From assembly GCA_036346395.1 (NCBI GenBank), contig CM070594.1:14231385-14295384 (forward strand): a stretch of 64,000 nucleotides of DNA. Reading direction: 5' to 3'. This document shows, one piece after another, positions 47,172 to 59,318 of the stretch. The notes beneath the pieces are model-generated. The model worked only from the letters and a program-made list of their open reading frames with translations. It searched no databases and was not told where the DNA came from. This stretch comes from Hsuehochloa calcarea. Its lineage: Eukaryota > Streptophyta > Magnoliopsida > Poales > Poaceae. Positions within the stretch are counted from its first letter, which is position 1. Every line of letters begins with the position of its first letter. The position numbers and the translations under genes are program-made.

Positions 47172-47614
47172 GCATCGGCAGCAAACTCCCTGACTCAGCT
47201 CCTGTGGTGCTAAACGACCCAGCCGACGGGTTCCTCCTCATGTCTGGCCGAAGTCGTCGTCCCAGTCATCCCATCCTCCGTCGTCGCCACCGCTGCCCAT
47301 ACCGGAGGCAATAAGGGGTGGCTTCCTGGCGGGCATAGGCGCACCAGATCCGGGCGTCTCCTTAACAACGGGCGGGTCGGTCCACGACCTGCCTTCGATG
47401 AGCGCGGCGATGCGGTCGCGATATGCAGTGGCGGTGTTGGAGTTGTACTTGGCGACGTGGGGCGTCTCCTTAGGCACACCCCGCGCGGTGAGGTAGGCGT
47501 TGAGGCGGTCGTTGCCCCTGGCCTCCATCTTGCGGAGTTGCACCTCAGTCCACGAGTCTAGGGTGACGAAGTGGACGAAGCTGATATGCACACCGAGACC
47601 GCGGTGCTTCTCTC
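47172..47614 (-). pseudogene. ARF-GAP fragment, AGD6/AGD7-like, with frameshift
   Basis: ARF GTPase-activating proteins of this class act at the Golgi. The minus strand starts within the ARF-GAP domain (KHRGLGVHISFVHFVTLDSW), continues QLRKMEARGNDRLNAYLTAR and GVPKETPHVAKYNS, then the linker WTDPPVVKETPGSGAPMPAR and an acidic WDDWDDDF. The frame then shifts by one base near 47249-47251. In the next frame DMRRNPSAGSFSTTGAESG continues the same protein. The N-terminal zinc finger and the C-terminal part are missing, and a stop directly precedes EKHRGLG. No introns are visible across this stretch. It is a degraded partial copy. A GC-rich repeat follows directly upstream. Confidence 0.75.
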
Positions 47615-47879
47615 ATGACGTCCCCCCATCTCGCCGTGACCTCCTCACTCTCGAACTCCACCACCACCGGCGGCGCCAGGCACGGGGAAGAGGGAGGACG
47701 GCGGCGTCGGCCGCAGGGAAGAGGGAGAGAGGGCGCCGTGACGAGTGGCGGAGGCGGCGAGGGAGGTGGGCGAGGGTCAAGGGGGTGGAGCGAGCCGGCG
47801 GTGGGGAGGAGTTGGGCGACAGGTGGGGCGAGGAGCGATCGCGAGGATCGAGGCGCGCGAGGAGGTGCAGGAGATGAGA

Positions 47880-48035
47880 GGCGGCGGTTTGGCGTGGGGT
47901 GGGAGGGGGAGAGAAGCGAGGCAACGGTTCTTTTTCCATGGGGGCGGTGGTTTGGCGTGGGGTGGGAGGGGAAGGAAAACAAGCGAGGCGACGGCTCTTT
48001 TTCCATGTATACGGTGGTTTGCCGTGGGGTGAGAG
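47880..48035. repeat. Minisatellite of about 60 bp
   Basis: GGTTTGGCGTGGGGTGGGAG followed by GCGAGGC and CTTTTTCCATG recurs in three successive, slightly changed copies. The Pro/Ser-rich frames on the minus strand come from this repeat. Confidence 0.85.
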
Positions 48036-48058
48036 GGGTAAACTCAGAATTATAGTAG

Positions 48059-48540
48059 TTAAGATAATAACCCCCACAATAGATGTAGTCAAGAGTGTAT
48101 GTATGGCCTCTTTGTAGTTGGGTGGTTTTGGGTACAGCCAAAATGTAGGATCCATGTACACGAAATGGTATACCTTACAGCATATACATCTCGGATAATT
48201 CATGTTGAAGCTCTCGCGCTATTTCTCTGCCTGCGCCTGATTCACATCTCGCACGGTAACTTGTGAAGCCTAGGTAATGTAATCTGAGAAAAATCTTTAG
48301 GTCCTGCCATACGGAAGAAATGTTGAATGGTGATGATACCTTTCACAACACGATGTGAATTGTGCAATTTTTTTCACCGCGAGTCTGGCGCAACATACAA
48401 TGGGAGTTTTGTTCCTGTGCAGTGCATTGTGTGGTAGTTCTTTGTTTTTCTTTTGACGTGAATTGCTGCGGAGCTGTTGTTCTTTGTGATTTTCTCATGC
48501 GGCAGCTTACCCAGAAAGTTTCCAACTGGGTCTAAGGCAA
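48059..48540. repeat. Dispersed repeat, copy 2 (partner at 37472-37690)
   Basis: It shares TAATAACCCCC, the AGCATATACAT block, CGGATAATTCATG and CTTACCCAGAAAGTTTCCAA with the region just downstream of the kinase gene, in the same orientation. The last block is displaced by about 290 bp here. Confidence 0.65.
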
Positions 48541-48689
48541 CGGCTTCCTTTGTCTTTGTAGCTTTTCTCATGCGGCTTAATGACTGTGCTTTTCTGATTT
48601 GGTGTTTGGCTGTCTGGCTTTTAGGTAGGCTGGCTGCAGCTTCCGAGATATGAAATGTCTGAAATGCTCATGAGGACAGTAATAACTTA

Positions 48690-48775
48690 TTTGATGTCGT
48701 TTAACTAAATTAACAACATTAAACGGCATTTAACGACATTTAAGAACATTTAACAGTATTTAACAATAAAACTTC
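48690..48775. repeat. Short ATTTAACGAC-like tandem repeat
   Basis: Variants of CATTTAACGACATTTAAGAA recur at about 11-bp spacing, the repeated core being ACATTTAA. No coding potential was seen. Confidence 0.75.
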
Positions 48776-49004
48776 AGAAAGCATGTGAAAATAATCTGGA
48801 CTAGAAGATCAGTCCCTTATACATAGTTTAAATTGGCAAGTACTACATACAAAATACTGCATATATCTTCCATCTATCCTATCGTCATGCTACCAAAGCT
48901 ATTGCAATAGCGTCACGGAGGTCGTTCATATCAACATCATCCATAATGAAATTGTATCATCATGTGCTTGTGAGGTTAGTGGACATGTCCCGTCTACATA
49001 ATCA

Positions 49005-49094
49005 TCATTCACATGCGACGAAAGCAAAATCATTATCAATCAAAGCACTATCTCGAATAAAATTATGCAAAACCATTGTTGCAATGATATTTTT
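49005..49094 (-). pseudogene. PIF/Harbinger transposase C-terminal fragment
   Basis: The minus strand reads IIIATMVLHNFIRDSALIDN followed by DFAFVACE and a stop. LHNFIRD is the C-terminal signature of PIF/Harbinger transposases. About 300 bp to the right, CCAAACAAGGCC followed by TAA (49387-49401) looks like a Harbinger terminal repeat with its 3-bp target site. The left end of the element was not found. Confidence 0.6.
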
Positions 49095-49401
49095 TTTTTG
49101 CTTGTGCTCATTGTAACTTAGAATTTTAAGTAGACTCAATCGAATATACCAGTGGGAATGCGAACAGGCAAGATTGCTTTAAATACTAGGTATGAGGTGG
49201 GTAATTTCTGAAAGTCAGGGGTATTCTTGGAACGCTGAGGTGGGAAGTCATGAAGACCAACACCTTTGGCTTTTCGCTTTTGGCCTATATATGTATTGAC
49301 AGTTTTAAGCCTTCCCGTGAAAGCCTTAAAAAAACCGTCGTTTACATTTCGACTTTTCTCACTCAAAAGCTAAAGCAGAAACTGTACCAAACAAGGCCTA
49401 A

Positions 49402-50690
49402 GCGCAACATAATCCAAACACCAGGAAGCAGGTTGTCAGGTGGACTAATTAACCGAGCCATTGCTCAACCTTAATTTGCATTTGTCCAAATATCCAATAT
49501 CATGTATTCATGCTCGCATAAAAGCAATTTGGAAATCACCAAACTCTGCCCTAAAACAAACTAAATCATGCATAAAGCTGCTGCTCCCCAAGCTGTTGAA
49601 AGTATAAGCATGAAAAATCAGGGTTTGGAATTCCGTGGGTTACCGGAGATCTCGAACCTAAGCGTGATTGTATAAACCGCCTGGTTTGTATTTAGCTAAA
49701 TTGAGTTTTTAAATTTAAACTTTGGCACCGGTAAATTCATGCGTTACAAATGGGTCCTAAGTTCGCGGAAACCAGTCCAGTACGTATGGATCAAAATTCA
49801 AACCAGTCCAGACAAACAGACTTAGTTAGAGCTGTTTACTAATTTCACAAAAAAGGAAAAGAAGTCTTCAAAAGAACAAAAAAGAAAAAGAAATTTCTAG
49901 TGGAGCTTCACACTTGCAGTCTCATGGACCACACGGTTCTTCTACATAACTAAATTTTGTAAAAAGAACCTGCCCACAAAAAAAAAATCCCTCTTGAAGA
50001 TAACGATTGATAAGTCGTCTCCCTCTCACACACTTTTTGAGAGTGACAATGACACATCTATGTATTATTATACCCAAGTTGGGGTAAGGTTTTTACAACA
50101 GATGCAAGTTGCAACAATGGCTTCAACCTTCAATAAATCTAACGAATCGTCCTTATGTCACACCATTGACACCATCAAGGTCATTATAAATCTGTGAAAC
50201 AAAACAAGCATATCTGCACAACCATGTACTGGCTAGATCGCACTAGCGAGCCAAGTACACATGAATAGACACGCGATGATTCAACACCAATAAGTGTAAA
50301 TGTAAATTGGAGGCTTAATTTCAAAAAAAAAAAAAGATTCGGAAGCCTCATACAGTAGGGACTTGGTGAACTGACAGCAAGTGTGAGCTAAGCCTAAATC
50401 TGAGAGGCTCAACATCTTAACTACTATATAATTTGGAGTTTACCACACTCACACTCCCACCCACCCACCCGCCACAACCTGTCGCCGAGCCTCCCTCGCC
50501 CTAGCCCGCTACCGAGCCGCTATCAACCTCACCCCGCAAGACTCGCCACCACCTCGCCCCCACTCCGCCGATCCGCCTCGCCCGCCATCCGCCTCGCGAC
50601 TCACCCTAACCCGCAGCCGAGCCTCCCTCAACCCTCGCCCTAGCCCGCCACCGAGCCGCCATCAACCCTCGCTCCCAAGCCGACCACCTC
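49402..50690. other. Intergenic sequence, no gene recognised
   Basis: AT-rich up to about 50440, then a GC-rich stretch with diverged repeats of CCTCGCCCTAGCCCGC and ACCGAGCCGC (50480-50670). No domain or RNA gene was found. Confidence 0.5.
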
Positions 50691-50693
50691 GCA

Positions 50694-51250
50694 TCAAGCC
50701 GAGACGTCGTGAGGGAGCGCGACATCTTCGCCGTGAGGAGTGCGGCATCTTTGTCGTTTGGGTAATTTCTTGGTTCAACCCAAGTTGAGTCTCTAATTTA
50801 GTGGTTCAATGCAGCGAGGCCTACTGGTTTCTTGGTCCAATTCACGAGGAATCTTTTTTAGCGTGTGTTTTAAGTAAGATCTTGGCGCAATGCTACAGCT
50901 CCTATTTTGCTGGTTCCTTTCGACTAGCTTCACAATTTTCCGTGTATGTGCCAAGAACAGGAATTAGCAGGTGCGGACACCTAATTATACCTTAGTCCAT
51001 CGAAATATTTTTTGAATCATATTGTCCATCGAAATAAGAATCTTCATTGCCAGCAAGTCCCACAGATTTCTTGGTTTCCAATGCAATGTGTGAGCCTTAC
51101 TAATTTCTTTGTCAGATGCAAGAAGTGTCTGCGGCAGGGTGAGACCTAAATAATTTCTGGGGCCAATGACCAAGGTCTCATTCTTTTCAGAATCAAGTGC
51201 ATATGACACTCATGAACATTTTTAGTCAAGACTCAACACTTAACAGCGAA
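50694..51250 (+). repeat. Duplicated flank, copy 1 (partner 62649-63268)
   Basis: From GAGACGTCGTGAGGGAGCGC through AACAGCGAAGCCTGA this sequence is nearly identical to 62649-63268. The second copy has about 60 bp extra near 63145-63205. Copy 1 stops where the gypsy LTR starts, and copy 2 continues with GGGCAGATTTGTG. The shared 64-residue open frame has no recognised domain. Confidence 0.9.
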
Positions 51251-51257
51251 GCCTGAA

Positions 51258-54200
51258 TGCCACCACTCTACTCTTTAAACTAATAATTATCGACACACTA
51301 TAAAAATTACAGAAGGAAGCAATGATAATCATATCAATAGACCACAAAAGGACATGCATAATCATGGTTCAAGCGATAATAAATAATCAATGGGAATTAT
51401 AACCGTAAATAACCCAAAGTAGCATCAACCAATGAATCTAAATTATTAAAGCAAATAGTCTTGTCCAAATGATGTCCTAAACATTATTCAATAATTAACA
51501 TGTCCAAGAGTAATCCAATTGTGAATGAAAAGATAGATTTTATTTATTTCATTCAGAAAGAGAGCACAAAGCTGTCGTGTGAATTTTTTTGGAACAGTAT
51601 GGTGTTATTCTAAAATTTGCTACAAAATGAATACTCTTTCTAGCATGTATTCCCTATTTCTGGTATGTTTCATGAAAGAATTAAAGCAATATGTAGCACA
51701 CATTTTCCAATCTGAAATCATTTTTCTTCTTTATGAAAGTAAATGATCATAAGTGGTCCATGTGCTCTACTCTGCTAAACTCTTTTATGCCATCCTCGCA
51801 AACCTCTGTTAAGATCACCTAAAGACAACAATAGAGCAAGCCTCAGTTTAAATAAATGGTAATTATATGCATTTAATGACTCACATGAAATACATCCATA
51901 AAACAACAAATTCAAGACAGATTTAAAACTTGAAAAGAAACTCCAAAAGAAAATTTGAGTTGATGTTTGTAAATAACCCTGGAAATTAATTTATTCAAAT
52001 ACTAAATTATTTTTCACGAATTAATATTATTTTTCACAAATTTTTAGAAGCCATTTTCATCTCACCATAATCCAAACCTTCTCATAATGCAGTTTTGAAT
52101 TAAATTAATTTTTACAAATTTTATCTGAATAGTGATTCAAATTATTTCTCTTAATATCCTCATTTGATTATCTTATCTTTGATTCACATCCATTAATCTC
52201 AAATGTCAATGCAAATCTAATCTACATGTCCACATGCACTTCTTTCACATATATCCGTATAGCATGAGTGAATGCTCGCGACAACATTCACTCTCAAGCC
52301 CGTTCCTCAAAAGGATCGGGACCTCCTCCACTCCGTGGAGTTGTGATCAATCATGATCACCTCTCTTATCAGAAGATGCTTATGAATGCAACCAATGTAC
52401 ACTTCTATATTTTTTTCTCTATATTCAACCTTATTGGAGGCAAGCTCTCACTTTGCAAAGGCTCCTTGAAGGCAAACAAAGATGTAGGATATATCATAAA
52501 CATCATATCCAACTTTTCATCATGCTTGTCAACAAAGATATAAACATACCAATTATTTGTTTGCAATTAAACAGAATAAAAGCACAACAATAATGGTAAT
52601 TGAAGATAAAGAATCACAATTTTGTGGAAACTGTGATCAATCATTGACCTCTTACTACCATGCACTTGCCTTTACTAGTTCGGCCTCACGATTTGGCTAG
52701 CAGATGGCAACAAATTTTGAGAGACGACGCTTCTCCTACATTAGATACACAAATCTCAATACAAGCTACAGCATCATAAGAACAACAATCAATCGACATC
52801 GCTCCTACACGTCCCCAAATATACCACGTTATGCCGGTACCAAAAAGTTACCCATTGCTGTCTTAGTACTAAAACGAACGTAACTTTTGACTCAAAAGTC
52901 CGATCACAACAAACCACCCTATTCTGGATTCTTTATAAAATTACCCACATTTTCTTAGATTACAAAGACTTCTAATTAAATCATCTAACCCTCCGTATTT
53001 AGCCCGGAAAACCGATCTGTCCGCTTCGGAACAGCAGTCTTACTAAATTCATAACTTTTGTTTTACTCAACCAAAATGCGCGTTCTCAGATTCTACAGAA
53101 CCATTGGACAATTATCTACAACTTTCATGTAGATCAAAAACACTAATTAGGCTATTTACTATTTTTAATCTACAGTCTACCCAAACAGCGCCGGAAGACG
53201 ATAACCCTAAAAACAGCAGTCTTCCGAAAATCATATCTCGAAATCTACTTGTCCGATTGACATGATAAAATATGCTAAAGAAAGATATCGAAATTATCTA
53301 CAATTAACTAGTAGATGAGATTTCCAAAATTCGCCATTAAGGTACCCGAATAAATTGTACAACAAAACAGCGGGCTAAACAGATCTATTAATCGTCTCTT
53401 CGACTAAAACTATAGAACCCTCTCTAATTAACCTCAATTATAATCTCTAATTAACAGAACTAATTAACTACTAATGCCCACATGCATCCAGTACACCCTA
53501 ATCAAGCTAGCAGCCAAACTAGTTAATTACCATCTTGCATTGAATTTTATCTCTCTATCTCCTGTGTACCACGTCCAGGTTGCAAGCCAACTACCAGCCG
53601 AGAGCATGCATTGCTATTTAATTGATTAATTACTCGGGAGACAATGGTGGCTCACAAATGCAAGCATGCAGCAACTCCACTAGGACGACTGAATTGATCT
53701 TGTGCATGCGGACACACTGGAAGCAGCAGAAAAAAATAAATCATGCAAACCTCCACGTGGCGATTAACGCCAAGGCGGCGCGGTCGCTCACTTACAGCGG
53801 CCGGGAAAACTCACGCAGAAGGTAAGCAGGCTGCGAGCCGGCGGCGATCCACCTGATTGGATGAAGCCGGTTGTGGCAGCCGCTAGAATATGAAGCAAGA
53901 CAAGGCTCGGCAGATTAGGCGGCGTCCACAGTAACACCACACGCAATAAGAAATGGAAACAATGGCAAGAAGAAATCACCGCATGACAACCTGACAACAT
54001 ACAGAAAAGCGGCGCAAAGCGGCGGTATTGCAGCGTTCCAGCTTCCACGCCAGACGCGTCAAAGAAAAAAGAAAAAATCCACAGGGAAAAAAATAGTTGA
54101 CGGCGGCGGAGGAAAAACTAAAAGGCTAGGGTTACGGAGAACCCAAATTCTATTTATGTATCTCTCAAAAAAAATCTAAAATTCTATTTTCACAAATTCT

Positions 54201-54309
54201 TTTTATTTAATTACGCACAAGCCCTAAATTCTTTAACTAATTAATTTAATTACTCTCCGACCCTTAAGACGCTTTTATTAATATTAATATTATTTTTCAG
54301 AGTATTACA
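51258..54309 (-). repeat. 3' LTR of the gypsy element (left copy)
   Basis: It starts TGCCACCACTCTACTC and ends CAGAGTATTACA. It is 3052 bp, about 560 bp longer than the right copy. The excess includes a block of about 209 bp at 51531-51739 that matches 63676-63884, outside the element, and other stretches around 51860-52140. Confidence 0.88.
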
Positions 54310-54514
54310 TTCTACCTCTTAGCGAATTCGACCCGAATTCTACTCGCGTTCTACTCAAATAAAAACCACCTTCTTTGAAATTAAACAACAAAACAACACG
54401 TGCAGCGTGAACAACTCCGGTATTGCTCGCGCATGCGAGACTCCAACTCCCAAGTCGCCTCTCTCTCAGACTGATGCGTCCACAGCACCTTGACGTATAC
54501 CAACGTCTTGTGCC

Positions 54515-55533
54515 TCAGCACTCGCTCCGACCTTCCGAATCGCGCGACGGACGCGACTCAAGCTGTGAGGTCTTGCTCAATAGTCGGTGCTCTAATGAAA
54601 TCTTATGCTCGGATCTCTCAAAAACTTTCTCAAAGATCGAGGCGTGAAACACATTGTGAACTCCACGCATGGACTCAGCGGAGTCCAGGCGGTAGGCTAA
54701 CTTTCCAATTCTTGCAATAATCGGAAACGGTCCAACGTACCTCGGGCTAAGCTTCCCTTTGGTACCGAACCGAACAATACCTTTAGTGGGAGACACTCTC
54801 AAGAGCACCTGGTCACCCACCGCAAACTCCAAGTCACGCCTCCTCAAATCAGCATAACTTTTCTGTCTGCTCTGAGCTGCTAACAGATTCTGCCTCACCA
54901 TGGCCACACGCTCAACGGTCTTGAATCGGTCCCGACCCAAAGCGCCTTCTCTCCAACCGCATCCCAACAAAGTGGCGATCTGCACTTCCGCCCATAGAGA
55001 ACCTCAAATGGCGCGGCTCTAATACTGGAATGGTAACTATTATTATAAGCAAACTCTGCAAGTGGCAACTGGTCCTCCCAACTACCCTTCCAAGATAGAA
55101 CACAAGATCGCAACATGTCCTCCAAATCTGTCTGTGGGTGAAACGCTGTACTAAGGCGGAGCTGTGTGCCCAATGCACTCTGCAGACTCTCCCGAACTTG
55201 GAGATAAACTTGGCGTCCTCGTAAATGATGGTCTTTGGCACACCATGCGAGTCTTACTATTTCACGCACATATATAGGAGCTAGATCACTCATTGAATTT
55301 GTCGTGCGAATAGGAATGAAGTGTCTGCGACTTCTGAATCGATCCACCACTACCCAAATGCATCCTTCCTCATGCGAACGAGGCAACGCCACCACAAAGT
55401 CCATAGAGATATCATCCCAAGGCCACTGGGGAACCTCCAAAGGCTGCAACAACCCTGCAGGACGCTTATGCTCAGCTTTCACTTGCTGACAAACACCACA
55501 AGAAGCCACATAATTAGCAATATCCACCTTCAT
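54515..55533 (-). pseudogene. Gypsy integrase region, broken
   Basis: The N-terminal zinc-binding tail reads YVASCGVCQQVKAEHKRPAG, followed by WPWDDISMDFVVALPRSHEE with the first catalytic Asp (about 55380-55530). A frameshift near 55245 moves the second catalytic segment into another frame. STAFHPQTD is followed at once by LEDMLRSCVLSWKG, so the stretch that normally carries the catalytic Glu is missing. The core then continues FAYNNSYHSSIRAAPFEVLY. After another shift the C-terminal part reads QSRQKSYADLRRRDLEFAVG, LSPRYVGPFPIIARIGKLAY and GVHNVFHASIFEK. It cannot be active as it stands. Confidence 0.85.
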
Positions 55534-55811
55534 TCTTTTCCACCAAAATTTACATTTGGATCTCGATACATCTTAGTCTCACCAGATGAGCGATTATGCA
55601 GTGCGATGTGCCTCCCTCAAGATATCATCTTTGACCTCCGCCTTTTGTGGCACGCAAAGCGGCCTTTAAACCTCAAAGTACCGTAATCATCCATACTGAA
55701 ATCACCTTCTTTACCCTCATCCAGACGCTTCCTAACCTCCACCTAGTAACCGGTCACTCTGTTGTGCTTCCCTTTGCAGATGCAGAATAGTGACTCAAGA
55801 ATCAGCGAGTC

Positions 55812-57190
55812 TCAACATGTGTTGTGCCCGCATAATGAAGATATTCCCATGCGATCAAAATCAGCAATGAGACAATCTAGAGTAGCGAGAGTCGCCTTGC
55901 GACTAAGAGCATCGACAACTACATTGGCCTTGCACGGATGATCTTGAATAGTAAGATCATAATCTTTGATCAACTCCAACCACCTCCTTTGCCTCAAATT
56001 CAGATCCTACGGTGAAGATATACTTGAGACTCTTGTGATGCGTGAAAATATCACAAGGCTCGCCAGTATAGATAATGCCTCCAAATCTTGAGAGCAAAAA
56101 CAACCGCACCAACTCCAAATCATGAGTGGGATAATTACGCTCGTGCTTCTTTAAGCGCCTCGGCGATAAGCAATTACCTTACCGTCTTGCATGAGAACGC
56201 GCCAAGACCCACTCGAGACGATCTGAAAAGGCGTGAACCGCTTTCCGCTCGGGAAGAGTGAGAATAGGAGAGGTCACCAACCTGTCCTTCAAAATCGTAA
56301 ACTAACGCTCACACTCATCGATCCATAGGAATCTCACACCTTTCGAGTAAGTGAGACATCGGTTTGGCGATGATAGAAATCTGCACAAAACGCCGATAAT
56401 AACCAGCCAATCCCAAGAAACTCCTCACCTCCTTCACATTAGTCGGCCTCTTCCAATCCACCACTGTAGAGACCTTGCTAGGATCAACAGCAATACCCTG
56501 AGGGTTAATCACATGACCCAGAAAACCCACTTTTGAAATCCAGAACTCACACTTCTTCAACTTAGCATAGAACTTGTGGTCTCTCAAAGTATCTAAAACC
56601 AGTCTCAAATGACGCTCATGATCCTCATTAGTCTTGGAATAGATAAGAATATCATCAATAAACACCACCACGAAATCATCTAGATACTCGTGTAACATGT
56701 TGTTCATGGTCTCCATAAAAATGGCAGGTGCATTAGTCAATCCAAAAGACATAACTTTATACTCATAATGCCCATACCTGGTGGAGAAAGCAGTCTTCTC
56801 TACATCCTGCTCATGCACACGGATTTGATTATATCCTGACTGGAGATCGATCTTGGAGAACACTTGAGCTCCATTCAACCGATCAAACAAGTCCTCGATG
56901 CGGGGCAATGGATATTTGTTCTTGATTGTGACTGCATTAAGCGCCACGATAATCAATACACATGCGCCAACTCCCATCCTTCTTCTCGTGAGCGAGCAGG
57001 CTCCCCACGGCGATACACTACGCTGATCAAACCTTTAGCCAACAAATCATCCAATTGCTTCTTCAACTCGTCACGAAGCGGACGTGCTAATCGATATGGA
57101 ACATCGAGATGGGGCGAGTACGGAACAAGATCAATCTGAAACTCCACGTCTCGCACGGTGGCAATCCGGAAGCTCACCGTGAACACATCC
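55812..57190 (-). pseudogene. Gypsy reverse transcriptase and RNase H, broken
   Basis: RT begins with DVPYRLARPLRDELKKQLDD (about 57040-57110) and, after a shift, continues with KYPLPRIEDLFDRLNGAQVF, SKIDLQSGYNQIRVHE and the catalytic VVVFIDDILIYSK (56315-56977). The thumb shows FLGHVINPQGIAVDP and VRSFLGLAGYYRRFV. RNase H is more damaged. Its end is visible as MRQRRWLELIKDYDLTIQDH and KANVVVDALSRKA (55870-56000). The RT core from 56977 to 56330 is the longest intact stretch in the element. Confidence 0.9.
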
Positions 57191-57199
57191 GGTAATCAC

Positions 57200-57800
57200 T
57201 AACCACTGGAATCTCCTCAATCTGCGACCACGCTCGGTTTCTCGGCAAAGAGCTAAAGAAGCCCGATTTTCATCGCGGGACCGGAACGGTCCGACCAACA
57301 TCGACGAGAGCGCGGGCGCTCCTGAAAAGTCAAAGTCTCCCCAAGCGAGTGCGCGCGAGATCGTTCTCTAAACAAGATATCACGGCTCGATAAGAGTGCA
57401 ACCAATCCATACCAAGATAACATCGAGCGGCTCCATTTGAATAACTATCAAATTCGCCGTGAACTCCTCTCCATCAATGACAATGAAACACCGGGACAAG
57501 CAGTAGAGCTAGCAATAATACCCCGGGAGAACTAACCAACACCGGTAGAAATCCATTTGCATACTCAAGTTCGCTCTCCTAGCAAACGCCACGAAACAAG
57601 CGAAAAGGTAGCCCCGAATCAAAAGGACTAAAGCATCAAGCGAATCCACAAGCAAAGTACTGTCACCATGTCGGGCGACCGCGGACTCATTGTGGGCATG
57701 GCGTACCTCGGTGGCGCCATGGCGAAAAAGACGACAGCGGCGGGCGAGCCCCAACAATCTCTTGTGGCGGTGCGGTAAAGCGGTCGTGCAACTTGGCGGT
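57200..57800 (-). pseudogene. Gypsy protease region, heavily degraded
   Basis: This lies between the gag zinc knuckle and RT, where protease belongs. Only short disconnected frames are present (57509-57757). I could not identify a clear DSGA-type active site, so the call is by position. Confidence 0.35.
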
Positions 57801-57939
57801 GCGAAGGTGGCGGTACCGATAGTACCTATTGGGCGCCAAAGTGAAAAATGGCATCGGCTGGAGCGATCATCATCCGGAAAGATCCTCGGCGGGACCCATC
57901 AAGAAGAAGATGGCACGGGCTCCCACTTGATCACGCTAA

Positions 57940-58660
57940 GCGGGGTTACGGCGACACACCCGCTCCTTGTGACCTGCATGCCACCACCAGCGGCAATCAC
58001 CCGTCCAAGTGCACTCGGCGTCACGGTGTCCATCACCGCACTTAAAGCAAAGCATGCCCCCTTACAGGGGCAGGGCGAAGAGCCGAGTACCGCAAAAGGA
58101 CGAGGCGCCAAAGAAGAACGGCCTCGATCGCTAGACTGAAAGGCTGCGGTCCTCCTTGAATTTCTTGAAAGCGGTCATTTGAGCAGACCCACTTCCTCAC
58201 TAGAGCTCCTCTTACGGTCACCACGAAACAACGATCCACCAGAGGCTTGTCGCCTTTGTGGTGCATCTCCAACTCCATGCCCCGGCTTGCTCCACAACAG
58301 AGTGTAATCACAGAGTGGAGTAGCTCCCAACACATGTCGGTACTCGGTGAGACCCGCGGAACCTCTTGGCTTTACGAAGATCATCGTTCGCTCTTGAAGG
58401 GACAAGCGAACCAAGTTGTTGAACTCGACCTCATACTCGAGAATAGACCTCTTCCCACGAGCAAAGGTCGTCAAGGCAACCTCCATCTTCTCAACAAAGA
58501 GTAGGGGTAGAACTTCCCTTGAACCGATCAACAAAGTCCTCCCAAGTGGTCGGCCCTTGAGTGGCGGTCCTCGAAGACAACACGCCTCCCACCAAATATC
58601 CGCTTGCCCTTTCAAATGAAAGGCTACAAAAGCGGACCCTCGAGGTGAAGACATCTCCAA
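57940..58660 (-). pseudogene. Gypsy gag, broken, with two zinc knuckles
   Basis: The capsid part reads FHLKGQADIWWEACCL, then VEKMEVALTTFARGKRSILE and YEVEFNNLVRLSLQE (58390-58640). These are typical retrotransposon gag helices. After frameshifts, CFKCGDGHRDAEC (58011-58049) gives a CCHC knuckle. A second knuckle (57954-57995, CRWWWHAGHKERVC) has Trp in place of the second Cys and is followed by RRNPA and a stop. Confidence 0.85.
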
Positions 58661-59273
58661 AGCTCAAAGCGCCTCTCCATGTAGCGCAACCCAGTCCATT
58701 GCTTGGACCGGTGTACCACCGTCAAGCGAATCAAACCTCAACCCCATCCACTCTCAGTGACATCGCGCCTCGAGAACCGGTGGATGTGCGGCAGAGCAAC
58801 AACAGATGCGCGCAGACAGGGGTCACGGCGCCTGTTGACGAAGAGCACGGATCTCTCCCACCAACTCTCTCAAAGCGGCGGGGTCTCATCTCGACTCCAA
58901 CCGAGGCGGGTCAGCAAGAACCCCTCACCATCGACTCATCACACTCGGGAGGTGGCTCTACGGAACCTCTTCCGCGGCCACGACCTCCACGATCATGGCC
59001 ACCACGACCACGTCCTCTACCCCTCGGCATAGCTATCAACCACAATCAACAATACACAATGAGTTCAAAGATCAAAATAAACTCATGCATCAATGAACAA
59101 CATAACTAGCGTAAAAACTATATTCGTACCTCTCTCTAACCTCATGCACTAGTGTGTCAAATTTTAGGTTAGTTAACCATTAGCAAATTTTAGTTGATTT
59201 ACTAAACTAAAACAAATTTTAACAATTTTAGTTTGCCTAAGTTGTTAATCTATTCACCACGGACCTAAAGCCC

Positions 59274-59284
59274 GCTCGATACCA
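59274..59284 (-). promoter_or_regulatory. Primer-binding-site-like sequence
   Basis: The minus strand reads TGGTATCGAGC, one base short of the initiator-Met tRNA complement used by many plant retrotransposons. It lies 34 bp inside the right LTR. The missing base lies in a CAG context. Confidence 0.5.
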
Positions 59285-59318
59285 AGCCGAATAACACCCA
59301 CCAACACTGAGCCTAGAA

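Noticed and set aside
47545..48203. About 200-residue Pro/Ser-rich minus-strand frames
   Set aside because: They derive from a 60-bp minisatellite and run into the ARF-GAP fragment out of frame.
50801..50995. Conserved 64-residue frame seen twice (also 62754-62948)
   Set aside because: Conservation is explained by recent DNA duplication. There is no domain, and start context and codon usage are unremarkable.
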